A stretch of DNA of 19,645 nucleotides from Fidelibacterota bacterium. GTDB taxonomy: Bacteria; Marinisomatota; Marinisomatia; Marinisomatales; UBA1611. A program made the position numbers and the translations under genes. Of the stretch, positions 7,796-15,174 are shown in pieces. The number at the start of each line of letters is the position of its first letter. Position 1 is the stretch's first letter. Below the pieces are notes generated by a model. It saw only the letters and a list, made by a program, of their open reading frames with translations. It was not told the DNA's origin and searched no databases. The stretch is from assembly GCA_002722105.1 (NCBI GenBank), contig PBKF01000037.1, positions 31,369 to 51,013 on the forward strand, in the 5' to 3' direction.

Positions 7796-8650
7796 ATGAA
7801 AATAACTCATAGAATTACTTATTATCTATTGGTTTTATTGAAAAAGTGGATATCTACTTTATCTCCAAAAACTCGTTATCATTTGGCAATTAGATTGGCG
7901 AGTATATCCTATCATTATATTCCCAAAAGAAAGGGAATGGTAATCAATAATTTAAAAAGAGCTTTCCCGGATTGGACTTCGGGAAAAATTGAATATTATG
8001 TAAAGAGAATCTTCCAATTTTTCATGCATAATATGATACAATTTTTTGCTTTTCCTAAATCCTGGGATGGGATTGAAATAGATGTAAAAAGGGAAAATAT
8101 TCTGCACGAAGCAATGAATAAAAATAAAGGTTGTATTTTAATCTCAGCACACTTTGGGGTTTGGGAACTTTTCGTAAAATGGATGGGAGAAACCAATTAT
8201 AGATTCACCGGTGTAGCTCTCCGACAAAAGAATCGAGGGGCAAATAAATTCTTTCAGGAACAAAGGGAGATGAGTGGAGTAGAACATATTTTTCGAAAAG
8301 AGCCAATTGAAAAAATGGAATCTGTTCTAATTGGAAATGGAATCCTAGCACTGGTTAGTGACCAGGATGCAAGATCAAAGGGTATTTTCGTAAATTTTTT
8401 TGGGATTCCTGCGTCCACACCAAAAGGCGCTGCATTATTTTTTAAAAAATTAAGATCGCCAATCATTTTTGGTGTATGCGTCGAAATTGGGTTCCAGAAA
8501 TATGAAATTCAATTTGAGACAGTCAAACCAATAAGTGATAATATAGCAGATATAACCCAAGCTTTTACATCTATAATTGAGGAAAAGGTAAGAAAATATC
8601 CTGAACAATACTTCTGGTTTCATCGGCGATGGAAAACAAAACCCAACTAA
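7796..8650 (+). CDS. LpxL/HtrB-like lysophospholipid (lipid A) acyltransferase
   Basis: Member of the LpxL/LpxM acyltransferase family that adds a secondary acyl chain to lipid A precursors at the inner membrane. The N-terminus holds a hydrophobic stretch (8-15) and the family's early block (VINNLKRAFPDW, 49-60). The catalytic HX4E motif is HFGVWE at 119-124, inside ILISAHFGVWE. SDQDARSKGIFVNFFG (188-203) and the C-terminal YPEQYFWFHRRWK (268-280) are typical. Length (284 residues) is near the usual 290-310. No clear ribosome-binding site is seen. Because LpxA, LpxC and LpxD are encoded in the same window, late acylation of lipid A is the natural role, but the acyl chain and acceptor cannot be read from sequence. 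Confidence 0.93.
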   Translation: MKITHRITYYLLVLLKKWISTLSPKTRYHLAIRLASISYHYIPKRKGMVINNLKRAFPDWTSGKIEYYVKRIFQFFMHNMIQFFAFPKSWDGIEIDVKRENILHEAMNKNKGCILISAHFGVWELFVKWMGETNYRFTGVALRQKNRGANKFFQEQREMSGVEHIFRKEPIEKMESVLIGNGILALVSDQDARSKGIFVNFFGIPASTPKGAALFFKKLRSPIIFGVCVEIGFQKYEIQFETVKPISDNIADITQAFTSIIEEKVRKYPEQYFWFHRRWKTKPN

Positions 8651-8658
8651 GGCTTTAG

Positions 8659-9234
8659 ATGGTCAATTTAATAATTGATTGTGAAAATAAGCAGGCAATT
8701 AAAGAAACCTGTTCTATTTTAGAAAATGGTGGCATAATTGTTTATCCAACTGATACACTATATGGCTTTGGCTGTGATGCAAAAAATGAATCAGCGATCA
8801 AAAAAATAAATTATCTCAAAGGTAGGACATCTCCTATGAGTGTATTAGCACCTAATAAAGATACTGTCAAAGATTGGCTAAATGTAATTGAATCTGATCA
8901 CAATATTATAATGAAAAAACTAAAAGGCAAATCTACTGTCATTGTTCCAGTTATAGATGGGGTTGTTTCTCAATTGGTGATGGGAGAAAATAATACTTTA
9001 GGTATTCGAATCCCTAACCATGAATTTTGTAGAAATCTTTCAATGACATTTCCAAATCCAATTACAACCACAAGTGTAAATCGAACAGGCCAACAGGCAA
9101 TGATAAACCCGCAAGAAATCTTATCTGAATTTAAAAACGATATTGACTTGATAATCAATGATGGAATAATCGATGGAGTTGGATCAACCATTTATCTTTA
9201 CGAAAATAGCAGTCTAACAATTTTACGTTCATGA
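8659..9234 (+). CDS. L-threonylcarbamoyladenylate synthase (TsaC/Sua5/YwlC family)
   Basis: Makes threonylcarbamoyl-AMP from threonine, bicarbonate and ATP for the universal t6A37 modification of tRNAs reading ANN codons. Visible family blocks are YPTDTLYGFGCDA (29-41), the KGR nucleotide-binding segment (54-56), LGIRIPNH (114-121), TSVNRTGQQAMINP (138-151) and a late GSTI (175-178). At 191 residues it is the short form without the extra C-terminal Sua5 domain. One oddity: the block that usually reads PGPxT is KGKST (89-93), while neighbouring residues align. An AAGG site at 8649-8652 sits six bases before the ATG. The stop overlaps the next start as ATGA. Confidence 0.93.
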   Translation: MVNLIIDCENKQAIKETCSILENGGIIVYPTDTLYGFGCDAKNESAIKKINYLKGRTSPMSVLAPNKDTVKDWLNVIESDHNIIMKKLKGKSTVIVPVIDGVVSQLVMGENNTLGIRIPNHEFCRNLSMTFPNPITTTSVNRTGQQAMINPQEILSEFKNDIDLIINDGIIDGVGSTIYLYENSSLTILRS

Positions 9235-9935
9235 GAATAATTGCACTATTTTTATTTATCTCTATTTTATTGGGCGTATCCGTTCCGTTTAAAGTTGGTG
9301 AATCTTTACAATACCAGGCATCTTTTTCTGGCATTGAAACAGCAACTGGGAAATTAGAGGTCATAAAAAAAGAAATGATTCAATCCACTAGCACATTTCA
9401 AGTACGTTTTACTGCTACTACCAAAGGTTTTACAGATTATTTATTTCCAATTCGAGATGTAATTGATATTTGGTTGGATGAAAAAACATTACTCCCTTTA
9501 AAAGTAGTAAAAAATATCAGTGAGGGATCATACAAAAAGAAAAATACCATAATTTTAAACCAAAAAGAAGGGTTTGCCTTATTTTCAAAAGATACTATTC
9601 AAATAAGTTCTGAAACGCATTCACCATATTCCCTATTTTATTTTTTGAGAAGTGAGGATTTATCAAATATAGATGGTCAAATATTTTCACTGATTGATGG
9701 GAGAAAATTTAATTATCTGCAAATGAATGTAGAGGAAAATGTAGCAACCAATGTGCCTTTAGGGATATATCAATGTACAAAGGTTACACCAATAAGAATG
9801 GACAAACAGAAATTTAAAAATGAAGCCACAATGTCAATCTGGTTTTCCAATGATGATATTCGATATCCAGTAAAAATTAGTATTAAAATGAAATTCGGTA
9901 CTTTAATTCTAAAATTAAATGAATTAATTAAATAA
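9231..9935 (+). CDS. Exported DUF3108-type protein
   Basis: The 234-residue product begins with a signal peptide (about 1-19, MRIIALFLFISILLGVSVPF) and then a mostly beta-strand body. The opening FKVGESLQYQASFSGIETATG (20-40), the mid-protein DVIDIWLDEKTLLPLKV, and the closing SIWFSNDDIRYPVKI match the pattern of DUF3108 periplasmic proteins, whose biochemical role is not established. It overlaps the tsaC-like gene as ATGA and converges on rseP with a 12-base overlap of coding ends (9924-9935). No lipobox Cys is seen at the cleavage region, so a soluble periplasmic protein is more likely than a lipoprotein. Confidence 0.8.
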   Translation: MRIIALFLFISILLGVSVPFKVGESLQYQASFSGIETATGKLEVIKKEMIQSTSTFQVRFTATTKGFTDYLFPIRDVIDIWLDEKTLLPLKVVKNISEGSYKKKNTIILNQKEGFALFSKDTIQISSETHSPYSLFYFLRSEDLSNIDGQIFSLIDGRKFNYLQMNVEENVATNVPLGIYQCTKVTPIRMDKQKFKNEATMSIWFSNDDIRYPVKISIKMKFGTLILKLNELIK

Positions 9936-11093
9936 ACGAGTGATATCGTTAAATATAATGGTTACCATAAGCATTAATAAAAAAGCCATACCAATTTGCT
10001 GGATTATAATTCTGGCTTTTAATGACATGGGTTTTCTCATGATCCCTTCAATTAAATGAATAAAAATATGTCCACCATCCAATCCGGGAATCGGTAAAAT
10101 ATTTAAAAAGGCCAAATTGACGCTAATAAGAGCCATAAAGGTTAGAAAAGGAATCCAACCTGCTTCTGCTGTTTGACTAGCCAATTGAGCTATCATAATG
10201 GGACCTCCAAAATCAGAAATAGATGCTTCACCGGCTCCTAACATTTCCAAGCTCATGATAATCATTCCGAAACTTGCTACTGTCTTTGATAGCCCAGTTT
10301 TTGCTGATTCCATTAAAGAAATTTCTGAGTAAATCAGTTCTGGTGCGATACCTATGGCACCTACCGTATCTATCCCTGACTCAGTTGGTATGGTCATGAA
10401 GGAAGTAGTGATATTCATTTCAATCTCGACGTTTTCCCGGATAATTGTTAGAATTATGTCTGTTTCAGGTACTGCATGTATTGATTCAGTAAGATCATTC
10501 CAAGTTTCTATTTTATTCCCATTGATGAGAGTAATCCGGTCACCAGGAATAATACCGGCACGCATTGCCGGCATGTTCTCCTGTAATTGCGCTATAACAG
10601 GTTCATTTTTGATTTCTGGAGACCCCTGATAAAATCCTATTGCAGTAAAAATAAAAAATGCCAATAAAGTATTCATGATGACTCCAGCACTCAAGACCCA
10701 AAGTTTAGCCCATAAGGGCTTGGACATAAATTCATCATCCTTGTAGGAAATCTCAGTATCCATACTTTCATCAATAATACCAGCCATTTTCACATATCCC
10801 CCAAAAGGTAGTAAAGCTAAAACGTATTCAGTATGGGAACCGATTCGGCCAGGTTTAGAAATGAATTTTTTAAATACTGGCTGCCAATAAGTGCGTCCAC
10901 CTGTACTTTTATAAAAGAAAAAGCGCAACATAAAACCATTTTCAAGCGATGTAATTGATAAAAAACGAGGTGGTATACCAACAGAAAATCTTTCCACTCG
11001 AACACCAACTGATCTTGCCGCGATAAAATGGCCAAATTCATGTATGGTGATAAGCACCCCCAATATGAGGATCGTTGCCCAGATAATTGTCAT
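9924..11093 (-). CDS. rseP: RseP-like site-2 protease (peptidase M50), one PDZ domain
   Basis: Zinc metalloprotease that cleaves membrane proteins within the inner membrane, classically anti-sigma factors and spent signal peptides. The zinc motif HEFGH is at 18-22 (His18, Glu19, His22) in the first helix, and the third ligand lies in NILPIPGLDGGH (Asp339, 331-342). TEYVLALLPFGGYVKM (88-103) is the membrane beta-loop. One PDZ domain spans about 165-230, whereas E. coli RseP has two. By eye there is an extra stretch of about 35 residues (roughly 44-85) between FSVG and the beta-loop compared with E. coli. The C-terminus FNDITRLF also matches. It is the last gene of the envelope run, 40 bases after dxr, as in the common dxr-rseP pairing. 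Confidence 0.95.
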   Translation of the reverse strand: MTIIWATILILGVLITIHEFGHFIAARSVGVRVERFSVGIPPRFLSITSLENGFMLRFFFYKSTGGRTYWQPVFKKFISKPGRIGSHTEYVLALLPFGGYVKMAGIIDESMDTEISYKDDEFMSKPLWAKLWVLSAGVIMNTLLAFFIFTAIGFYQGSPEIKNEPVIAQLQENMPAMRAGIIPGDRITLINGNKIETWNDLTESIHAVPETDIILTIIRENVEIEMNITTSFMTIPTESGIDTVGAIGIAPELIYSEISLMESAKTGLSKTVASFGMIIMSLEMLGAGEASISDFGGPIMIAQLASQTAEAGWIPFLTFMALISVNLAFLNILPIPGLDGGHIFIHLIEGIMRKPMSLKARIIIQQIGMAFLLMLMVTIIFNDITRLFN

Positions 11094-11133
11094 GATAAGA
11101 AACTACTTAATATTTAAAATATGGTTCCAAAAA

Positions 11134-12279
11134 TCAGAAAGAGCTTACATGATTTTTAACCCATTCGTCCAATGCTTTTAAATCTTCCAATGTTGGGTGT
11201 TCAATCCATTTATGTTCAGCCATTATAGTGGCGTTGATTTTCGAAATATCTGTAAATAAGATTTCTTCATTTAAAAATCTATACACAGAATAGTCATTTG
11301 CTAAATTTAATGCTGCACAGGATGTCCCCAGTTTTTCTAAAGAGTCAAATGCTAATTTAATACAAGGAAATCTATCATAATCAGGTGGCTGAAAGGTCAA
11401 TTTTTCAAACTCATAAAAATCCAGCTGTTCCCAAGGTGCTTCTATATGCCTTGGGTAAGTAAGAGCATATTGGATCGGAACTTTCATATCAGGAACACCC
11501 ATTTGTGCTTTAATGGCGCCATCTTTGAACTCTATCATAGAATGAATTATTGATTGGGGATGAACTACGATATCAATCTTATCAGGTGTAAAGCCAAATA
11601 TCCAATATGCTTCTATTAACTCCAAGCCTTTGTTCATCATTGTTGCACTGTCTATCGTTATCTTTTGGCCCATATCCCAATTGGGGTGATTCAAAGCTTC
11701 ATCAATTTTAATCTCTGCAAATGTATTCACATCACGTGATCGAAACGGGCCTCCGCTACCAGTCAAAATCAGACGACGAATATCTTCAATCTCTTCTCCC
11801 ACTAAACATTGCCAAATAGCAGAATGTTCAGAATCAACAGGATAGAGTTTTGCTCCAGATTTTTTCATAGCTTTTTTAATTATATCTCCCGCCATAACAA
11901 GGCTTTCTTTATTGGACAAAGCCACATCAATACCGGATTGAAGGGCCAATAATGTGGGTTCCATGCCCGGAGCGCCCACTAATCCATTCAATAAAATATC
12001 AACATCATCCCTTTGAGATAACTCTAATAAACATTTACGACCAACCAGAACTTCTATATCAGTGGAAATAAGTGCATCTTTTACTTTTTCCGAAAATTCT
12101 TCATCGACAATGCATACTGCTTCAGGGTTGAATTGTAATGCTTGCTCAATTAGTAAATCTGTATTTTGATTAGCCGAAAGGTAAACAATTTCTAACTCTT
12201 CTCGTAAATGGGATGCTACTTTTAACGCATTGACACCAATAGATCCGGTGGACCCTAAAATAGAAATTCGTTTAAACAT
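11134..12279 (-). CDS. dxr: 1-deoxy-D-xylulose 5-phosphate reductoisomerase
   Basis: Second step of the non-mevalonate isoprenoid pathway: DXP plus NADPH gives 2-C-methyl-D-erythritol 4-phosphate. The NADPH-binding GSTGSIG is at 9-15, then LSNKESLVMAG (121-131), and the metal and substrate block PVDSEHSAIWQ with Asp149 and Glu151. The third ligand is Glu220 in MNKGLELIEA. TGSGGPFR (173-180) and VVHPQSIIHSMIEF (238-251) complete the active site. Length (381) is normal. It overlaps the upstream barrel-protein stop by one base (TAATG). The product feeds undecaprenyl diphosphate synthesis by UppS, encoded at the other end of the same run. Confidence 0.97.
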   Translation of the reverse strand: MFKRISILGSTGSIGVNALKVASHLREELEIVYLSANQNTDLLIEQALQFNPEAVCIVDEEFSEKVKDALISTDIEVLVGRKCLLELSQRDDVDILLNGLVGAPGMEPTLLALQSGIDVALSNKESLVMAGDIIKKAMKKSGAKLYPVDSEHSAIWQCLVGEEIEDIRRLILTGSGGPFRSRDVNTFAEIKIDEALNHPNWDMGQKITIDSATMMNKGLELIEAYWIFGFTPDKIDIVVHPQSIIHSMIEFKDGAIKAQMGVPDMKVPIQYALTYPRHIEAPWEQLDFYEFEKLTFQPPDYDRFPCIKLAFDSLEKLGTSCAALNLANDYSVYRFLNEEILFTDISKINATIMAEHKWIEHPTLEDLKALDEWVKNHVSSF

Positions 12280-12968
12280 TAGAATAATTCTTTTTGTATA
12301 AAAAAGGAAATCATTGTTTTTCGGGGATGAAACCGAGTTCCAACCCCAATTGTATATATTGAATATGGATATAATGTATCTACTCCAATGAAATTTATTT
12401 GACCATCTATTTTTGAATCCATCCCAGAAACAGTAAAAAAAGATTTTTGTTTATAGAAAATTGAACCAGTCCCAATTCTGAATATTATTGGATTCCATTT
12501 GATCCATTTTCGAATATCTATGGTTATAGAAGTTAAATGATAATGGTTTAACCCCTTCAAATCAATACGCTGGATAGAAGTGACCCAATTCAATGTATCT
12601 TTACCACCAAAAGCATATTGTAGCCCCGCTCCCAATATTTGTGGAGATTCTTCTTGCGATGAAAAACCAAATATCTTACCTGTTAATGATAGGTTTTTTG
12701 TTGTTTTAATGCCCAAATCTAAATTAGGGTAGCCCCAATGATGGCCTTTTATTTTACTAATAGATAATGAATATCCAGATTGTATGTAAAATCGATTTTG
12801 ACTCATGGGATCAATACTAGGGGTTTCACTCATCCAAAAAGCAGATTGGTTAATAACAGTGTTAGCGTATTCATCGCAATTCACACAATTGAAAGAATCA
12901 AATCGAAAATCTGCATACTGAGAAAATGTGATACCTGAAAGCATCAAGTAAAAGAAAAATATGTTCAT
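12279..12968 (-). CDS. Small predicted outer-membrane beta-barrel protein, unknown function
   Basis: Not a family I recognise. The 229 residues start with a signal peptide (about 1-16, ending in FSQ) and continue as alternating polar and hydrophobic strands with many aromatic residues (FYIQSGYSLSI, NLSLTGKIFGF, ILGAGLQYAFGG, IYTIGVGTRF). The last residue is Phe in SFFIQKELF, as expected for a barrel inserted by BamA. A Cys pair (CVNC, Cys28 and Cys31) lies just after the signal peptide and could form a periplasmic disulfide or bind metal. It begins 9 bases after the lpxA stop and shares one base with dxr. A role in the outer membrane linked to lipid A or barrel assembly is only suggested by position. 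Confidence 0.7.
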   Translation of the reverse strand: MNIFFFYLMLSGITFSQYADFRFDSFNCVNCDEYANTVINQSAFWMSETPSIDPMSQNRFYIQSGYSLSISKIKGHHWGYPNLDLGIKTTKNLSLTGKIFGFSSQEESPQILGAGLQYAFGGKDTLNWVTSIQRIDLKGLNHYHLTSITIDIRKWIKWNPIIFRIGTGSIFYKQKSFFTVSGMDSKIDGQINFIGVDTLYPYSIYTIGVGTRFHPRKTMISFFIQKELF

Positions 12969-12977
12969 TTTTGAATA

Positions 12978-13751
12978 TTAGATAATTCCTCGTTCGGAAG
13001 AACGAAGGAAATCTAGAATTTGATTTCTATAAGGCGTATCCGGAATTTCAGTTTCAATTTTTGCAAGGGCATCATTCCTATTTAAAGCAGATCTAAAATA
13101 AATTAGATACGTATTTTTTATAATTTTCATCTCTTCTTGGGAAAAACCTCTTCGTTTAAGCCCGATACGATTGATTCCTTGGAATTTCAATGGTTCTTCT
13201 GCACAAAGAACAAATGGTGGTACATCCTGCACTGCCCTGAAACCACCACCAATAAAAGCATGAGCACCGATCTTTGTAAATTGATGCACTAATACACCAC
13301 CACCTAAAGATGCCCAGTCACCGATTTCGACATGACCTCCTAAAGTTGCCATATTAGCCATAATAACATTATCTCCAATCAGACAATCATGAGCAATATG
13401 AACATAGGCCATTAATAAAGCTCCAGATCCAACTTCGGTTTTCCCCAATGCTTCAGTCCCTCTATTTATAGTAACATATTCCCGTATGGTTGTCTTTTCT
13501 CCAATTACTGTTTTAGTATGTTCACCGCCAAATTTTAAATCTTGAGGTATTTCACCGATTACACTAGAATGAAATACGCGACATGACTTTCCTATAACTG
13601 TTTCGCCACAAATGGTAACATGGTTACCAATGGAAGTATTATCACCAATTGTAACATTTGCCTCTATAATTGTAAATGCACCGATAGTTACATTTACACC
13701 AATTTCTGCATTCGGATCAACTATTGCGGTTGGATGTATTAAGGAAGAAAT
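12978..13751 (-). CDS. lpxA: UDP-N-acetylglucosamine acyltransferase LpxA (probable ATT start)
   Basis: First lipid A step: transfers a 3-hydroxyacyl chain from ACP to UDP-GlcNAc. The frame is open from a stop at 13770-13772 and matches LpxA from SSLIHPTAIV onward, with left-handed beta-helix hexapeptide repeats, then DLKFGGE (71-77), RGT (97-99), the catalytic HIAHDC with His121 (E. coli His125), GLKRRGF, and a helical C-terminus. There is no ATG, GTG or TTG between the upstream stop and a TTG at codon 102 (13446-13448), which is far inside the fold. The best start is ATT at 13749-13751, one base after the fabZ stop, giving 257 residues against 262 in E. coli. Starting at the TTG would delete about 40% of the enzyme. 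Gly169 aligns with E. coli acyl-ruler Gly173, hinting at a long (C14-like) chain. Confidence 0.9.
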   Translation of the reverse strand: MSSLIHPTAIVDPNAEIGVNVTIGAFTIIEANVTIGDNTSIGNHVTICGETVIGKSCRVFHSSVIGEIPQDLKFGGEHTKTVIGEKTTIREYVTINRGTEALGKTEVGSGALLMAYVHIAHDCLIGDNVIMANMATLGGHVEIGDWASLGGGVLVHQFTKIGAHAFIGGGFRAVQDVPPFVLCAEEPLKFQGINRIGLKRRGFSQEEMKIIKNTYLIYFRSALNRNDALAKIETEIPDTPYRNQILDFLRSSERGII

Positions 13752-13752
13752 A

Positions 13753-14229
13753 TTAAGTGCCTGGACGGTCTACAATATTTGCAGACAAGAATGCTTCGGC
13801 TACCACTTTATCATCTACTGTGCATTTCCCATGAAATTTGCAAATATTGAGTTTCTTTTTTATAAGTTCCATATGGATTTTGAGCTGATCACCTGGAACA
13901 ATTGGCTTGCGGAACTTTGCATTTTCAACAGTAGAAAAAAACATATTTTTTGATAGTGGGTTTTCCACTTGGCTTAACATTAAAAATGCACCAGCCTGAG
14001 CCATACTTTCTAAAGAAAGAACACCTGGCATAACAGGTTGCCCAGGAAAATGACCTTGAAAATATGGTTCATTTACTGTCACATTTTTTATCGCTATAAG
14101 TGATTCACCTGGCTTTATGACATCTAATTTGTCAATAAGGATAAATGGATACCGATGAGGGAGTACCTGAATTATGTCCTTAATCGTAAATATCGTTTGA
14201 TCAGACAAATTAGCCATTTGAATTACCAT
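13753..14229 (-). CDS. fabZ: 3-hydroxyacyl-ACP dehydratase FabZ
   Basis: Dehydrates 3-hydroxyacyl-ACP to trans-2-enoyl-ACP in fatty acid elongation. It competes with LpxA for the same hydroxyacyl-ACP, so the neighbourhood links phospholipid and lipid A supply. PHRYPFILID is at 24-33, and the catalytic block GHFPGQPVMPGVLSLESMAQAG at 59-80 contains His60 and Glu74. Length is 158 from the ATG at 14229 or 154 from the ATG at 14217; both overlap the end of lpxC (by 20 or 8 bases) and neither has a strong ribosome-binding site, so coupled translation is likely. LpxC and FabZ are separate proteins here, unlike the fused LpxC-FabZ of many Bacteroidetes. Confidence 0.96.
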   Translation of the reverse strand: MVIQMANLSDQTIFTIKDIIQVLPHRYPFILIDKLDVIKPGESLIAIKNVTVNEPYFQGHFPGQPVMPGVLSLESMAQAGAFLMLSQVENPLSKNMFFSTVENAKFRKPIVPGDQLKIHMELIKKKLNICKFHGKCTVDDKVVAEAFLSANIVDRPGT

Positions 14230-15166
14230 TATTTAATGCAGTAAGTTCCTTAGCATATTCTGTTTTTAATTTTTTTACAAATTCAACATTGCTCGCGTGA
14301 CCTGCTCTAGCTGCAGTAACATGACCTTTAATAGGTATACCTAATAAAGCGAGATCTCCAATCAAATCCAGGGTTTTATGGCGAACTGGCTCATTTTTGA
14401 ATCGAAGTACTTTTCCATTTAGAATACCATTTGCACCTTGAATTATATTATGCTCTATACCAAATAAATCCTTGAGTCTGTCCATTTCAGCTTTATCAAT
14501 TTCCTTATCTACAATAACAACTGCATTGTCCAATGCCCCACCTTTAATCAAACCTTGTTCTTTCAACATTTCAACCTCACTCAAAAAACAAAATGTTCGG
14601 GCCGGTGCGACTTCAAATGCAAAATCTTCTTCCATATTATAAATGGCTTCGTACTGAGTCCCCAGTGCAGTTAATGGGTATTCAACCATAAATGTAATTC
14701 TAAATCTATCCGATGGAATAACATGAATATCAATATCACGGTATGAATTTGTATAGTTTACAGCACGGGTAATCTCTAAAACCTTTCTTTCCTGTTTTTG
14801 TATTTTGATTCCGGCTTTGATTAAACATTCAACAAAATCTTTTGCAGAGCCATCCATCACTGGAGGTTCCTTACCGGTCAGTTCGATTAATATATTATCA
14901 ATTCGGAGTCCGCTCACAGCAGCGAGAGCATGTTCAACTGTGTGAATTCGCACATCATTTTCCTCAATGGTTGTACCTCGTGATATATCTACTACATGGT
15001 CAATATCCGCTTTTATTTCCGGACTTGATGAAATATCTGATCGCACAAATCGAACACCGAAATTTTCTGGTGCAGGATGAAAAGTTATACTTGTTTCTAC
15101 GCCAGTATGCAAACCCACACCTTTACATGTTTGAGATGTACATATTGTTCTTTGTTTTCTTTCCAT
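14210..15166 (-). CDS. lpxC: UDP-3-O-acyl-N-acetylglucosamine deacetylase
   Basis: Zinc deacetylase that commits the pathway to lipid A. The zinc ligand and general base sit in HTVEHALAAV (Glu78, His79). The other ligands are in VRHKTLDLIGDLALLG (His263 and Asp271, matching E. coli His238 and Asp246). His290 in ARAGHASN aligns with E. coli catalytic His265. The central TFCFLSEVEMLKEQGLIKGG (191-210) is characteristic. Length is 318 residues against about 305 in E. coli, with a short polar tail that overlaps fabZ. It starts with ATG at 15166, eight bases after the lpxD stop. Confidence 0.97.
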   Translation of the reverse strand: MERKQRTICTSQTCKGVGLHTGVETSITFHPAPENFGVRFVRSDISSSPEIKADIDHVVDISRGTTIEENDVRIHTVEHALAAVSGLRIDNILIELTGKEPPVMDGSAKDFVECLIKAGIKIQKQERKVLEITRAVNYTNSYRDIDIHVIPSDRFRITFMVEYPLTALGTQYEAIYNMEEDFAFEVAPARTFCFLSEVEMLKEQGLIKGGALDNAVVIVDKEIDKAEMDRLKDLFGIEHNIIQGANGILNGKVLRFKNEPVRHKTLDLIGDLALLGIPIKGHVTAARAGHASNVEFVKKLKTEYAKELTALNNGNSNG

Positions 15167-15174
15167 CTTTAAAT

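Noticed and set aside
10817..11041. 74-codon minus-strand frame within rseP
   Set aside because: It is out of frame with the conserved HEFGH-containing protein and shows no recognisable features.
12978..13448. lpxA as a 156-residue gene starting at TTG 13448
   Set aside because: The same frame continues upstream without a stop and encodes the first 101 residues of LpxA, so this would be a truncated call.
13612..13953. 113-codon plus-strand open frame across the fabZ-lpxA junction
   Set aside because: It is antisense to well-supported lpxA and fabZ coding sequence, and its protein shows no coherent pattern.
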